From SAR324 cluster bacterium (GTDB taxonomy: Bacteria; SAR324; XYD2-FULL-50-16): DNA of 64,000 nt. The notes under the pieces are model-generated. The model was not told where the DNA came from. It saw nothing but the letters and a program-made list of their open reading frames with translations, and made no database searches. The stretch is taken from positions 1 to 64,000 of the forward strand of contig JANQGX010000074.1 of assembly GCA_028282885.1 (NCBI GenBank), in the 5' to 3' direction. The number at the start of each line of letters is the position of its first letter. Positions within the stretch are counted from its first letter, which is position 1. The position numbers were made by a program, and so were the translations under genes. This document shows positions 29,001 through 36,649 of this stretch, piece by piece.

Positions 29001-30642
29001 CGATATGCTGCGCCAGTTGGGTAAAATCCTGTTCGAAACTCAGGGCATCCTCAATCAGCAGGCTAACATCAGACAAGGTCAGTGGGGTAACCTCAATCTG
29101 ACGGATGGACGTGGCCGATTGTTCAATCTCGTCAAGAAAGAAAGCGAAGGTATGGAAGTTACTAACGAGATGTCTCTGGTAAGCGATGATTAGCATGATA
29201 TAGCGGCTGCTGATATCACTGAGTGCTGTCTGGAGCAGTTGGATGGTAGCCAGATCCACCCACTGAAATCCGTCGAGGAAGATCACCAGGGGATTTCCCT
29301 CAACAGTGAAAGTCTGTATAAATCTTCTAAATGTGTAATTCAGCCTGTTTTGTGCTTCATCCGCATCAAGATCGGGAACCGGGGGCTGGGGGCCGGTGAT
29401 AGCTTCCAGTTCGGGGATAAAATCAATAACCAGCTTCCCGTTGGTACCCAACGCTTCTGTAAACCGATCCTTCCATTTATCAAGCTCAGCTTCCTCCTCT
29501 TTCAGGATTTTTCTGATCATCATTTGCAGGGCTCTGATCAGGGAGTAATAGGGGGTGTCACGGAATTCCTTCTCGCATTTGCCATAACCGACATAGGCAC
29601 TTTTTTGGGAAGCCAGTCCCAGCAGCTCAGTGATGAGGGTGGTTTTTCCCATCCCTGCCCTGCCTTCGACGGTCATCAGTTCGACACTTCCGGTGCACAC
29701 TCGATTCAATGATTCGATCAGGGTGACGAAACGGTCCTGTGATCCGTAAAGTTTCGATGGGATTCTGAGTTGTTCAATATTGTCTTTTTGTGCCAGTTCA
29801 AACGAACCGACTGTTTGGGTTCTGTGATACTGATCCCGACATATCTCCAGGTCCTTTTTTAAGCCGAACGCGCTCTGATATCTGTCCTCAGGTCCTTTTG
29901 ACAAAAGCTTCATGACGATTCGGTTAACGATCTCCGGACAATCAGGGTTTTTGGTCTGAATAGGTTCGGGAACCTTGAGAAGATGGCTCTGAACCCTGTC
30001 CTGAATCGATGTATGGTTAAAGGGAGAGGATCCGGTCAACATCTCATAAAAAATGATACCCAGGGAGTAGAGGTCGCTTTTCTGATTGATTTCCCAGTTG
30101 ATTCTTCCGGTCTGTTCCGGTGCAGTGAAGAGATAGGGATCTTCTGCCAGTAACTCAAGAATATCCGTTTTTTTGGGAGTAGATTCCTTGGTCAGGAAGT
30201 TAAACCCTGTGAAACTAACTTCACCGTTTTGTTCATCCAGAAGAATATTATGGGGGCGCAGGTCGTTGTGAATGCAGTGTTCGGCATGAAGCTCTCCCAA
30301 AGCCTGGGCTATGAAAATACCAATATCAAAAAAACGTTCCAGGTCGAGGGGATTATTCCTGAGAATCACCGAGAGAAACATAGCCCCCGAATCATTCCAG
30401 GTCATGGCGATCCTGCCCTTAACATGCATCAGTCGCAGTGCTTTGGTTACAGGAAATAGTTTTAAACTATTAATTTCATTGAATAGACGTTTTAGGCGAG
30501 CAAATCTGGATTTCGTGAATTCCGATTTATACTGCTTTAGGAGAACGGGTCGGTCGTTGATGTGGCTTTGTGCTCGAAATACAGTAGATTCAGGGAATTC
30601 CTGAACAATTTCCAAATGTTTGTAGCCGGGAAAAGATTCCAT
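26089..30642 (-). CDS. giant signalling protein: pseudokinase, AAA ATPase, TPR-like repeats, GAF
   Basis: A 1517-aa cytoplasmic protein. Residues 1-270 form a Ser/Thr-kinase fold: Lys36 (PVLLKQYK) and the HNDLRPHNILL catalytic loop (Asp127, Asn132) are present. The DFG motif is replaced by GFN (146-148) and the glycine loop is missing, so ATP phosphotransfer is doubtful. Residues about 300-560 are a STAND-like ATPase with Walker A EGRAGMGKT (326-334) and Walker B PLVIFLDGF. Roughly 700-1280 is a helical, TPR-like solenoid. A GAF domain lies near 1310-1480, and the C-terminus is a coiled coil with no histidine kinase, cyclase or GGDEF output. Relatives with this layout usually end in a histidine kinase. 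AGGGT precedes the ATG. It follows two lipoprotein genes at a 12-bp gap. Confidence 0.9.
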   Translation of the reverse strand: MESFPGYKHLEIVQEFPESTVFRAQSHINDRPVLLKQYKSEFTKSRFARLKRLFNEINSLKLFPVTKALRLMHVKGRIAMTWNDSGAMFLSVILRNNPLDLERFFDIGIFIAQALGELHAEHCIHNDLRPHNILLDEQNGEVSFTGFNFLTKESTPKKTDILELLAEDPYLFTAPEQTGRINWEINQKSDLYSLGIIFYEMLTGSSPFNHTSIQDRVQSHLLKVPEPIQTKNPDCPEIVNRIVMKLLSKGPEDRYQSAFGLKKDLEICRDQYHRTQTVGSFELAQKDNIEQLRIPSKLYGSQDRFVTLIESLNRVCTGSVELMTVEGRAGMGKTTLITELLGLASQKSAYVGYGKCEKEFRDTPYYSLIRALQMMIRKILKEEEAELDKWKDRFTEALGTNGKLVIDFIPELEAITGPQPPVPDLDADEAQNRLNYTFRRFIQTFTVEGNPLVIFLDGFQWVDLATIQLLQTALSDISSRYIMLIIAYQRHLVSNFHTFAFFLDEIEQSATSIRQIEVTPLTLSDVSLLIEDALSFEQDFTQLAQHIVEKTGGNPYFVKQYLSTLHEKKLIRFEPKDGKWIWNLHDIRKVKIPDNVVDLMAEKVKSLQEKSIDILKIASCIGNQFDLDTLVMATQSSKKTVVNLLDEPMEKGLIELVPRGRDILPSFDLKRSRRKKNKTLYQFTHSRVLKATYSLLKARERKSIHIMLGRLLLSNSSKRDLDKNAYQIVNQMNQGLQLITKQAERHELARLNLIAGIKSKEAAAFETAWKFFSIGSELLSRSSWEKEYELTKDLYLKRSECEYFIGNTEAAEPIFDLLLGHIHTNREKVDVINLKLNLYIKNNNLEEAIAIGLNALNTIFEEEIPPNDAEITMVSQIKLQDIHSLLEETTVDELLNHPELKDQDKKALLSLITNIIPAAYIVKRNLWIFLTLRMIEISMHFGNTDSSAYGYMNYAVILCSGLQDYENGYAMGRLALNLNNKFERFGLISQLNFLFGSYIGHWKKKSVDNIRYLKRSHRAGMDYGDYISAALSIEYLLKTQIIVGLPLEEIEKEVKKHQDFVEQLENPALLNILKTSRLMMALKEERYSSQISPDRLPEIKELQESVESGVNVQMKQWYYLVSAQINYLFYNSSVALDLIQKSDELIGSYSQLAISEHYFYYSLIIIDNYDQLNANEKKKFWDILRNNHQKLSTLAEGCAINFKDKELIISALIAGISGNYIKAGDLFDEAIQTSTENGFIQNEAIANELAAQYYLSKEKTTIATAYIRKACLAYIKWGAMGKLRQVENRYPQLLKKRQRFDDEEMSKDTAGKERSLLYDLSSILAISREIAEENDMQSRIEKLLSVVMENTKAGKGYFLLEMENHLKIVAEVEKAETLNIRQMSVLLGEFEDIAHSVVFYVIRTRRNMVLDDASKNNMFSYNRYIKEKKPKSILCHPIIYHERLNGILYLENRSEPGVFSPKLVEMITLLISQVSISIENSLLIDQTAKISAELKNSKRVLEKRIQVLEQELQSRIV

Positions 30643-30654
30643 GATTGACCCTGA

Positions 30655-31410
30655 TTATTGACTCGTTTTTCTGCAGAAGACGAATCCCTGTATTACCTGG
30701 GAATATACACCATCCTCCGTTTTTGTGGCAAACAGATTGGCTTTTTCCAGTGAAAGTAAGGGTGGAAGTTTAAGGATTTTTCTTAAATAAGCGGAATGGA
30801 CTTTCGGATAAACCGGTTGAGCGCCATTTTGAATTAGCAATTCATGTGAGGTAATCATCAGCATGGTTAATGGGATTTGGGGGAAGGCATTTTCCACGCT
30901 GGTATTCATCATGAACTGAACTTCATAATTGGAAAGAGGGCGACAATTTGCCCTCTTCAAAAGGTCGGTTGTCAAGGCATTGACCGGGATGCCGGCGAAC
31001 TTGTCAGAGGCCAGGAAATAGATATCAAACAACCGGTTCAGGCTGTCATCTAGAGTTGCGATGTCTTTCCGCTTCACACGGAGCACCGGGTGCTCTCTCT
31101 CGACAAAGTTGCGAAAAGCCCCGGAACGCCAGAAGCGAATCACAGCCCTGTTTAAATGTGGTTTGTGATTTAAACGGATTAGCTTGTAACTCTTTTGAGG
31201 TTCAATTTCTGTATCCGCATAAGCTGGATCCAAAAGATAGGATTCAGGTAGCAGGGTCTTGTGCAGGTTGGGTTTGGATGTGCTGCATGCGCTGATCAAC
31301 AGCAGAATGAAACCGGATAGCAATAACCGCAATGGACTCGAATTACTTTTTTCGTTTCCAGGTCGAAAGCCCAATAGCATCACCGGAGAAATTACATTGA
31401 AGTTTGTCAT
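30655..31410 (-). CDS. predicted lipoprotein, 251 aa at most
   Basis: I do not recognise the family. A hydrophobic segment LRLLLSGFILLLISAC ends in a good lipobox (ISAC), so the protein is likely lipid-anchored in the envelope. The mature part has a basic stretch (LIRLNHKPHLNRAVIRFWRSGAF) and PQIPLTMLMITSHELLI. The start is uncertain. ATG 31410 or 31380 gives a long pre-signal and overlaps the upstream gene. A TTG at 31332, 10 nt after the upstream stop, would give an ideal 16-residue lipoprotein signal. The kinase-ATPase gene starts 12 nt after its stop, which points to one operon and a shared job such as sensing or signalling at the envelope. Confidence 0.75.
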   Translation of the reverse strand: MTNFNVISPVMLLGFRPGNEKSNSSPLRLLLSGFILLLISACSTSKPNLHKTLLPESYLLDPAYADTEIEPQKSYKLIRLNHKPHLNRAVIRFWRSGAFRNFVEREHPVLRVKRKDIATLDDSLNRLFDIYFLASDKFAGIPVNALTTDLLKRANCRPLSNYEVQFMMNTSVENAFPQIPLTMLMITSHELLIQNGAQPVYPKVHSAYLRKILKLPPLLSLEKANLFATKTEDGVYSQVIQGFVFCRKTSQ

Positions 31411-31867
31411 TGTCCAGGACAGTCAGTTTTAATTTCAGGACATGATTGGTTGAAGGCATCTGAACTGTGGCGAAAAGGTTGTTCTCATTCCATCTGATCC
31501 GACTGATTCGAAAATCTTCATTGTCCTCAATATCACGGCCTGTGAGGGTAACGAGTCCGCTTTTGATCTTGATTGTAAACTCCGCCGATGATTCACTGAC
31601 AACCCAGGTTCCGGTAAAGCTCCTGCTTGGCAGTGATACCTTTCCCTGCCTATCAGCAGAAGGAATCCTCTTATTGACTCTTTTCCGGGATTTTGTCGCT
31701 GTAGACGATTTGGTAATACTTTTTTCGGGTTGTCGGGATGCAGTTTTTTCATCCGTTTTATCAGGTGTTTTGCCAGTCGGAGCCGGACTTTGAGTGGAGC
31801 AACCGGACGACCCAAGAACGACAAAGAAAATAACTATCGTCAGAAACTTAAAATGCGGAAACATCAT
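31343..31867 (-). CDS. predicted lipoprotein with Lys/Ser/Thr-rich linker
   Basis: A 175-aa protein. The signal peptide KFLTIVIFFVVLGSSGC ends in a lipobox (SSGC). A disordered, charged linker of about 60 residues follows, rich in Lys, Thr, Ser and Pro. A compact beta-rich domain comes next, starting at SFTGTWVVSESSAEFTIKI. The GTW opening and alternating strands resemble small lipocalin-like or DUF-type beta barrels, but no family is assigned. I chose ATG 31867 because upstream ATGs would place 30 residues before the signal peptide. It is the first gene of the block lipoprotein, lipoprotein, pseudokinase-ATPase. The next lipoprotein gene begins at or inside its 3' end. Confidence 0.75.
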   Translation of the reverse strand: MMFPHFKFLTIVIFFVVLGSSGCSTQSPAPTGKTPDKTDEKTASRQPEKSITKSSTATKSRKRVNKRIPSADRQGKVSLPSRSFTGTWVVSESSAEFTIKIKSGLVTLTGRDIEDNEDFRISRIRWNENNLFATVQMPSTNHVLKLKLTVLDNDKLQCNFSGDAIGLSTWKRKK

Positions 31868-32029
31868 ATTTTCAATAAGTTGGTATTTAGAACTGTCGGG
31901 TAGATGCGCACATTTAACAGATACAACGGCGAATTCCATTGAAGCTGCAGACAACTAAGCGCGTGTTAGCTTGCAATTTATAACAGGGGGATGATTTTGA
32001 AAAGCACCAAGTTTTTTCAGGCAGGAGGT

Positions 32030-32056
32030 GGTCAGCTCTAGCAGGAGTCGCTGACC
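32030..32056. repeat. inverted repeat between minus-strand genes
   Basis: GGTCAGC (32030-32036) and GCTGACC (32050-32056) form a 7-bp stem with a 13-nt loop, downstream of the NikL-like gene and upstream of the first lipoprotein gene. It may end the nickel transcript or mark the start of the lipoprotein unit. No T-run is present. Confidence 0.3.
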
Positions 32057-32095
32057 GGTGTGGATAACAGGAGTTGTGGATTCCTGTGGATGGAC

Positions 32096-32695
32096 TTAAC
32101 CCGATTTTCGATATCGAATATAGGCAGCCAGGCCGATGAGACCTATGATGTAGCCAATCCCCCCCAGAACATCCCTCAAAGTGACTCTCTCTTCTTGTTG
32201 TTGCACCAGCATCTTGTGTATGGGTTGCAGCTTTTTATCCAGGGTCTGTTCAATCATTGATTCCAACTGACCTCGCTCTGTTCTGATATCGGAGGAACTC
32301 TTAATTTCTTCAATTTCGGGGGATTGGGCACGCTCATCTTTCAGTTCGGTCTCTGTTCCGGTGGCGAGATCGGAAAAGTCCTTCGTTGTAAGGCTCCATT
32401 CAGCGCGATGTCCCATTCCGGCGTTCAGGACAATATGCAACGGACCAAGTTTCTCCACGCTGAAGGAGTATTCTCCCATTTTGTTAGTTTTTCCTTTGCT
32501 AACAAGATTCCCCAGGTCGTCACGTGCTTCAACTGTTCCATTCACCACCTTTTTACCCCCTGAAAACTTGCTTTGGGTGTACACAGTGTTTTCCTCAGCC
32601 CATGCAAAGATGATCACCTTATGAGCAAATACATCGCCTGTAGGGAGGCATGCGATAACCAGCCCCAGAACCAGTAATGGAATTCGATGATTCAT
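32096..32695 (-). CDS. NikL/CbiL-like nickel transport accessory protein
   Basis: A 199-aa exported protein. The signal peptide ends in DVFAHK, so the mature N-terminus would begin near His25. This early histidine is typical of nickel/cobalt ECF accessory proteins, where it can bind metal. A carboxypeptidase-regulatory-like beta domain follows (VNGTVEARDDLGNLVSKGKTNKMGEYSF). A charged coiled-coil segment comes next, and one C-terminal membrane helix (GGIGYIIGLIGLAAYIRYRK). It lies 90 bp downstream of the NikK-like gene and near nikR, supporting nickel. The permease components (NikM/CbiM, CbiQ, CbiO) are not in the window, so the transporter is incomplete here. Confidence 0.78.
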   Translation of the reverse strand: MNHRIPLLVLGLVIACLPTGDVFAHKVIIFAWAEENTVYTQSKFSGGKKVVNGTVEARDDLGNLVSKGKTNKMGEYSFSVEKLGPLHIVLNAGMGHRAEWSLTTKDFSDLATGTETELKDERAQSPEIEEIKSSSDIRTERGQLESMIEQTLDKKLQPIHKMLVQQQEERVTLRDVLGGIGYIIGLIGLAAYIRYRKSG

Positions 32696-32785
32696 TTTAC
32701 TCCTGATATTTGCCGTTAGATGCGCAAAACGGTCGATCTTTCATAGACTGATCATGGGAAATCTCCCAACCTCATTCGGGATGCC

Positions 32786-33553
32786 CTATTTATTCCATTC
32801 GTGAAACCTGACCCAGAGTACTGCGCCCAACTCCACGTCTTTCATTTCTTCACCATGTTTGATCCGGTAATCTGCCTCATTCAATGCAGCAAAACCCCAC
32901 CATCCAGTCTCCGGTGCAGCGTATGTGAAGACACCGTTCTTATCCGCCTTAATGGTCTGTGTGACCATATATTCGGTCGGTGCCTTTGATTTACCATCTC
33001 GATTCAGGAATTCCACTTCAACTTCGGCGAAAGGGACCTCTTTTCCGTCCAGTTTGACTATTCCCTGAAAAACATTGCCCGTATACAATCCAAAAGGCTT
33101 GGACAGGGGGACTATTTCCGTTTTTAATCCCAACTCCCGATCCCAACCTTCGTCATCTCCGAAGGCGGTTACAATCGTCTTGGTATAGTGAATGATATAA
33201 CAATCTTCAGCAGGCTCCCAGTATGGTTGCGGTGTCATCACGAACCAGTAAACGCCTGGCTTCTTTACCTTGTATGCAGTTTCCCAGGCTGTCCGGTTGA
33301 AAAATCGAAAATGGGTTAAACCTCCGCTTAAATCCTGGCTTTGGTTTCCTGTATGGAGATGTACTTCTGGTTTTAACAAATCCATCCCTACTCTTTCAAA
33401 AGGATGTGAAAAGGCAAAAATCACGCGCAAAGTCCTGTTATCATTCTGCATGACCATGGAGTCAGATGGAATGACCAGACCAAAATGAGCATATGCATTT
33501 TGAAAAAGAGGGATCAGCAACAAAGCAATCATCAGGCCGAATACTTTTTTCAT
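32786..33553 (-). CDS. DUF4198 periplasmic protein (NikK-like)
   Basis: A 255-aa exported protein of the DUF4198 family, often encoded with nickel ECF transporters and called NikK. The signal peptide ends in NAYAHFG, again leaving a histidine at or next to the mature N-terminus, a feature linked to metal binding. The body is beta-rich: VIFAFSHPFERVGMDLLKPE, GVYWFVMTPQPYWEPAEDCYIIHYTKTIV, and the late KADKNGVFTYAAPETGWWGFAAL. GAGAG precedes the ATG. It is divergent from nikR across 335 bp and is very probably regulated by it. It heads the minus-strand unit with the NikL-like gene. Confidence 0.82.
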   Translation of the reverse strand: MKKVFGLMIALLLIPLFQNAYAHFGLVIPSDSMVMQNDNRTLRVIFAFSHPFERVGMDLLKPEVHLHTGNQSQDLSGGLTHFRFFNRTAWETAYKVKKPGVYWFVMTPQPYWEPAEDCYIIHYTKTIVTAFGDDEGWDRELGLKTEIVPLSKPFGLYTGNVFQGIVKLDGKEVPFAEVEVEFLNRDGKSKAPTEYMVTQTIKADKNGVFTYAAPETGWWGFAALNEADYRIKHGEEMKDVELGAVLWVRFHEWNK

Positions 33554-33888
33554 ATTAATCTCTCAAAAGTGTTATTTATTTTATAATCGTGTTACAAAAT
33601 GCAGCTTAATTTTCTCCTACAAATTTGTCAATATCTGTTTATTGGAAATACACGGTTTACATTATGCTGGTGCAGATCGTCGGTTCCGGAGCTGAACAGA
33701 AATATGGATATAACCAATTGCCAATTTCAGGTGATACGGCTTACATTGATAGGGTGATACTAATGACCAAATAGTAATACTCTTTGAAGTGTTTATCCGT
33801 GAACTATAAATCGGAAAGATCTGTCGATATCAAGCAACTGCGGGAAACCTTCGCGAAACTGTGAATTTATAAGACAACGAGTGAGATC
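33554..33888. promoter_or_regulatory. nikK-nikR divergent control region with candidate half-sites
   Basis: GTGTTAT (33569-33575) and GTGTTAC (33589-33595) stand 20 bp apart close to the NikK-like gene. GTGTTAC resembles the half-site reported for deltaproteobacterial NikR operators, but here the copies are direct rather than inverted. On the nikR side GGTGATAC occurs at 33730-33737 and 33753-33760, with a related GTAATAC at 33774-33780, spaced 23 and about 20 bp. These are the best candidates for NikR binding; none is a perfect palindrome. Confidence 0.4.
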
Positions 33889-34308
33889 ATGACCAAAACC
33901 ATCAGATTTGGTGTTTCGATTGACGAGAGGCTATTGAAGCGATTTGACGACCTGATTGCCAACAAGGGCTATGTGAACAGATCAGAAGCAGTGAGGGATT
34001 TGATCCGAAATAATCTGGTTAATGAACAGTGGGAAACCAATGACGAAGAAGCCGTTGGGACCATTACCCTGGTATATGATCATCATACGAGGGAACTTAC
34101 CGATAAACTCACAGAGCACCAACATGCCTACCATCATCACATCATCTCATCAATGCATGTTCATCTTGATGCACACAACTGTCTTGAGGTTGTTGTTGTG
34201 AAAGGCAAACCGGAGATAATTAAACGTCTGTCGGATGAACTGATCGGTAATAAAGGGGTCAAACACGGCAAACTGGTGACAACAACGGCCGGCAAAGACA
34301 TAGCATGA
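33889..34308 (+). CDS. nikR: nickel-responsive transcriptional regulator NikR
   Basis: NikR is a tetrameric repressor of nickel uptake. The ribbon-helix-helix DNA-binding domain is at the N-terminus (RFGVSIDERLLKRFDDLIANKGYVNRSEAVRDLIR). The ACT-like metal domain follows. The high-affinity nickel ligands align with those of E. coli: His79 (QHAYHHH), His90 and His92 (MHVHLD), and Cys98 (HNCLEVVVVKG). The length of 139 aa is normal. It is divergent from the NikK/NikL-like genes, which are its most likely targets, and it may autoregulate. Its stop is 44 bp before murJ, so some read-through into murJ is possible. Confidence 0.96.
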   Translation: MTKTIRFGVSIDERLLKRFDDLIANKGYVNRSEAVRDLIRNNLVNEQWETNDEEAVGTITLVYDHHTRELTDKLTEHQHAYHHHIISSMHVHLDAHNCLEVVVVKGKPEIIKRLSDELIGNKGVKHGKLVTTTAGKDIA

Positions 34309-34352
34309 ACCTGTTACTTCTTTGATCCATAGATCCCTTCCCAATCCGACCT

Positions 34353-35918
34353 ATGTCTTTGTCCCCGGAAAATCACAACAAAAGCTTCAAGTCTATCAGC
34401 CTGATTGCGATTATTACATCCTTTAGCAGAATACTCGGGCTAGTCAGGGAAATAGTTATCGCCGCATTTCTGGGGACAACTGTTTACAGTGATGCCTTTA
34501 CCATTGCTTTTTCGATTCCGAATTTTTTCCGCCGATTGTTCTCGGAGGGGATTCTCGTCAGCATTTTTGTTCCTGTATTTACTTCAATCAGAAAACAGAA
34601 GGGTGATCAGGAAGCCATGGTTTTTGCCGGACGATTCTTTTGGATTGTAAGTATAATTCTTCTCTGTTTTTGTCTGACGGCCGCGGTTTTTTCCACTGCC
34701 ATAATTGAATACTGCCTGGCAGTTGGATTGACGGGAGAAACGCTGGATATCTCCTCTTATCTGATGCGGTTGATGATCCTGTATATTTTGTTGATTACAC
34801 TGGCATCGATTATTCAGGGTGTTTTGAATTCGTTTTCAGTCTTCTGGGTATCAGCACTGACACCGGTTCTGTTGAATGTCTGTGTGATTGTCATGGCACT
34901 GATTCTGTCCCCTTTGCTGGACAATCCGGCAACCGGGTTTGCAATTGGTGTACTGGTTGGGGGAGTTGTCCAACTGATCTTTCAGGTTCCATTTGCCCGA
35001 AAGTTGGGATTGTGTTTCAAAATCGGAGATCGGTTGATAGATCCGGAGATAAAAAAGCTTCTATTGTTGGCGGTTCCAGCAGTAGTTGGGATGGGGGTCT
35101 ATCAAATCAATATTCTGATCGGCAACAGTATTGCCTCCACCCTTGAAGTTGGTTCGATATCATCGCTGAAATTCAGCAGCAGGTTGCTGGAACTCATCAT
35201 AGGAATAGTTGTCGTGTCGGCCACAACGGTATTGCTTCCCAAATTTTCCGAGCTTCACGTTGGTGGCAAATTGGACCGCATAAGAGAAGATTTGATAAAA
35301 TCGATGAGACTTCTGGCATTTGTGTCCATACCATTGTCAGCGGGAGGATTTTTATTGTCATCCGAAATTGTCTCCCTGCTGTTCAGTCGGGGCCGTTTTG
35401 ATGCACAATCAATAGCCTTAACAGCCTCTGCTTTCCGCTTGCATCTGATCGGTCTCTGCTTCATCGCCTGGAACAGGGTTTTGTTAACCGGCTTTCAGGC
35501 AACCGGTTCCACAAAAAGAATGGTTCAGTCGGGGATAATTATAATCGGAGCCCACTTCTTGACGGCCATATGGTTGTCCAGCTTCATGGGGCACGAAGGG
35601 GTGGCCGCTGCTATGTCGATCAGCCAGATTCTGCATTCCATCATACTGGTACTTTTCTTGCGTGAATTGTTTTCCAAAAGCGGCTTTCTGAACGAAATGA
35701 TTAAAGGAACCGGAACCACTGTGATTTCAACAACGATAATGCTGCTTTTCTTGATTCCGATTCAATTGGGTCTGGAAAAAATTGCCCTGCCGGAAGCTGC
35801 GAAGTTGATTACGCTGGTTATTTTGGGAGGAACGGTTTTCTTCCTGGCGTCAGTCATGTTCAAAAGCAGGGAGATGAAAATCATACTAGCGTTCATTAAA
35901 AAAAATCCTGACAGCTAA
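34353..35918 (+). CDS. murJ: lipid II flippase MurJ
   Basis: MurJ flips lipid II across the inner membrane for peptidoglycan synthesis. The sequence is a MOP-superfamily polytopic protein with about 14 membrane segments. The family landmarks are SFSRILGLVREIVIAAFLGTTVYSDAFTIAFSIPNFFRRLFSEGILVSIFVPVF at the N-terminus, where the conserved arginines lie, and the later LLFSRGRFDAQSIALTASAFRLH. The length of 521 aa is standard. The lepB ATG begins at the base after its stop codon, so the two are translationally linked. The ribosome binding site is weak. Confidence 0.96.
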   Translation: MSLSPENHNKSFKSISLIAIITSFSRILGLVREIVIAAFLGTTVYSDAFTIAFSIPNFFRRLFSEGILVSIFVPVFTSIRKQKGDQEAMVFAGRFFWIVSIILLCFCLTAAVFSTAIIEYCLAVGLTGETLDISSYLMRLMILYILLITLASIIQGVLNSFSVFWVSALTPVLLNVCVIVMALILSPLLDNPATGFAIGVLVGGVVQLIFQVPFARKLGLCFKIGDRLIDPEIKKLLLLAVPAVVGMGVYQINILIGNSIASTLEVGSISSLKFSSRLLELIIGIVVVSATTVLLPKFSELHVGGKLDRIREDLIKSMRLLAFVSIPLSAGGFLLSSEIVSLLFSRGRFDAQSIALTASAFRLHLIGLCFIAWNRVLLTGFQATGSTKRMVQSGIIIIGAHFLTAIWLSSFMGHEGVAAAMSISQILHSIILVLFLRELFSKSGFLNEMIKGTGTTVISTTIMLLFLIPIQLGLEKIALPEAAKLITLVILGGTVFFLASVMFKSREMKIILAFIKKNPDS

Positions 35919-36509
35919 ATGATAAAGTTGATTAGAGATTGGATTGCCGCATTGATATTTTCAATTATCTTTGCCCTGATTTTCAGAACCTGGTTTTATG
36001 CACCCTACAGGGTACCGACCGGTTCCATGGTTCAGACGATTCAGGTCGGTGATCATGTATTCGTAAACAAGCATGCCTACGGATTCCATATTCCATTCTT
36101 GGAAGATCCCCTGGCACAGAAGTCTGTTCAGCGGGAGGATGTTGTTGTTTTTACCTATCCCACGACCATAAGAGTGGATTATATCAAGCGAGTTATTGGC
36201 ATTCCCGGTGATACGATTCAGATTGTTGGAGAAACTGTCTATATCAACGGTGAACCGGAACGTATGGATTATCTCTATTATGATCCGGATCTTTTACCTC
36301 TCCCTGAAGACATCGAAGTGGTGGTTCCCAAGGGAAAACTCTGGGTGATGGGGGATAACCGCAGGGATTCCAAAGACAGTAGGTATTGGGGATTTGTGGA
36401 CATCGAGAATGTTCTGGGTAAAGCAGAGATCATATTCTGGTCCCATAACCCGAAAATGCCTTTGACAAAGGGGCATCGCTACGATCGTATCGGCATCCGG
36501 CTGCATTGA
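35919..36509 (+). CDS. lepB: signal peptidase I
   Basis: It removes signal peptides from exported proteins at the periplasmic face of the inner membrane. One N-terminal membrane anchor (residues 7-24) is followed by box B with the nucleophile Ser36 (RVPTGSMVQTI). Box D has the general base Lys90 (VDYIKRVIGIPGD), and box E is GDNRRDSKDSRYWG. The Ser-Lys dyad is complete. At 196 aa it is a short form with a single anchor, as in many deltaproteobacteria and Gram-positives. It starts directly on the murJ stop. Confidence 0.96.
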   Translation: MIKLIRDWIAALIFSIIFALIFRTWFYAPYRVPTGSMVQTIQVGDHVFVNKHAYGFHIPFLEDPLAQKSVQREDVVVFTYPTTIRVDYIKRVIGIPGDTIQIVGETVYINGEPERMDYLYYDPDLLPLPEDIEVVVPKGKLWVMGDNRRDSKDSRYWGFVDIENVLGKAEIIFWSHNPKMPLTKGHRYDRIGIRLH

Positions 36510-36649
36510 TACAGGCGTGCTGAAAGTGGTGGCAACAGATGAGGATTGTAGCGGTAATAAAATTATTGGTATAAGATTTTTTAACATCTCCTTTTCAAAT
36601 GAAGATACCATTGAAAATTGAACAGGTGAAAAATCCATAACCTTTGGCT

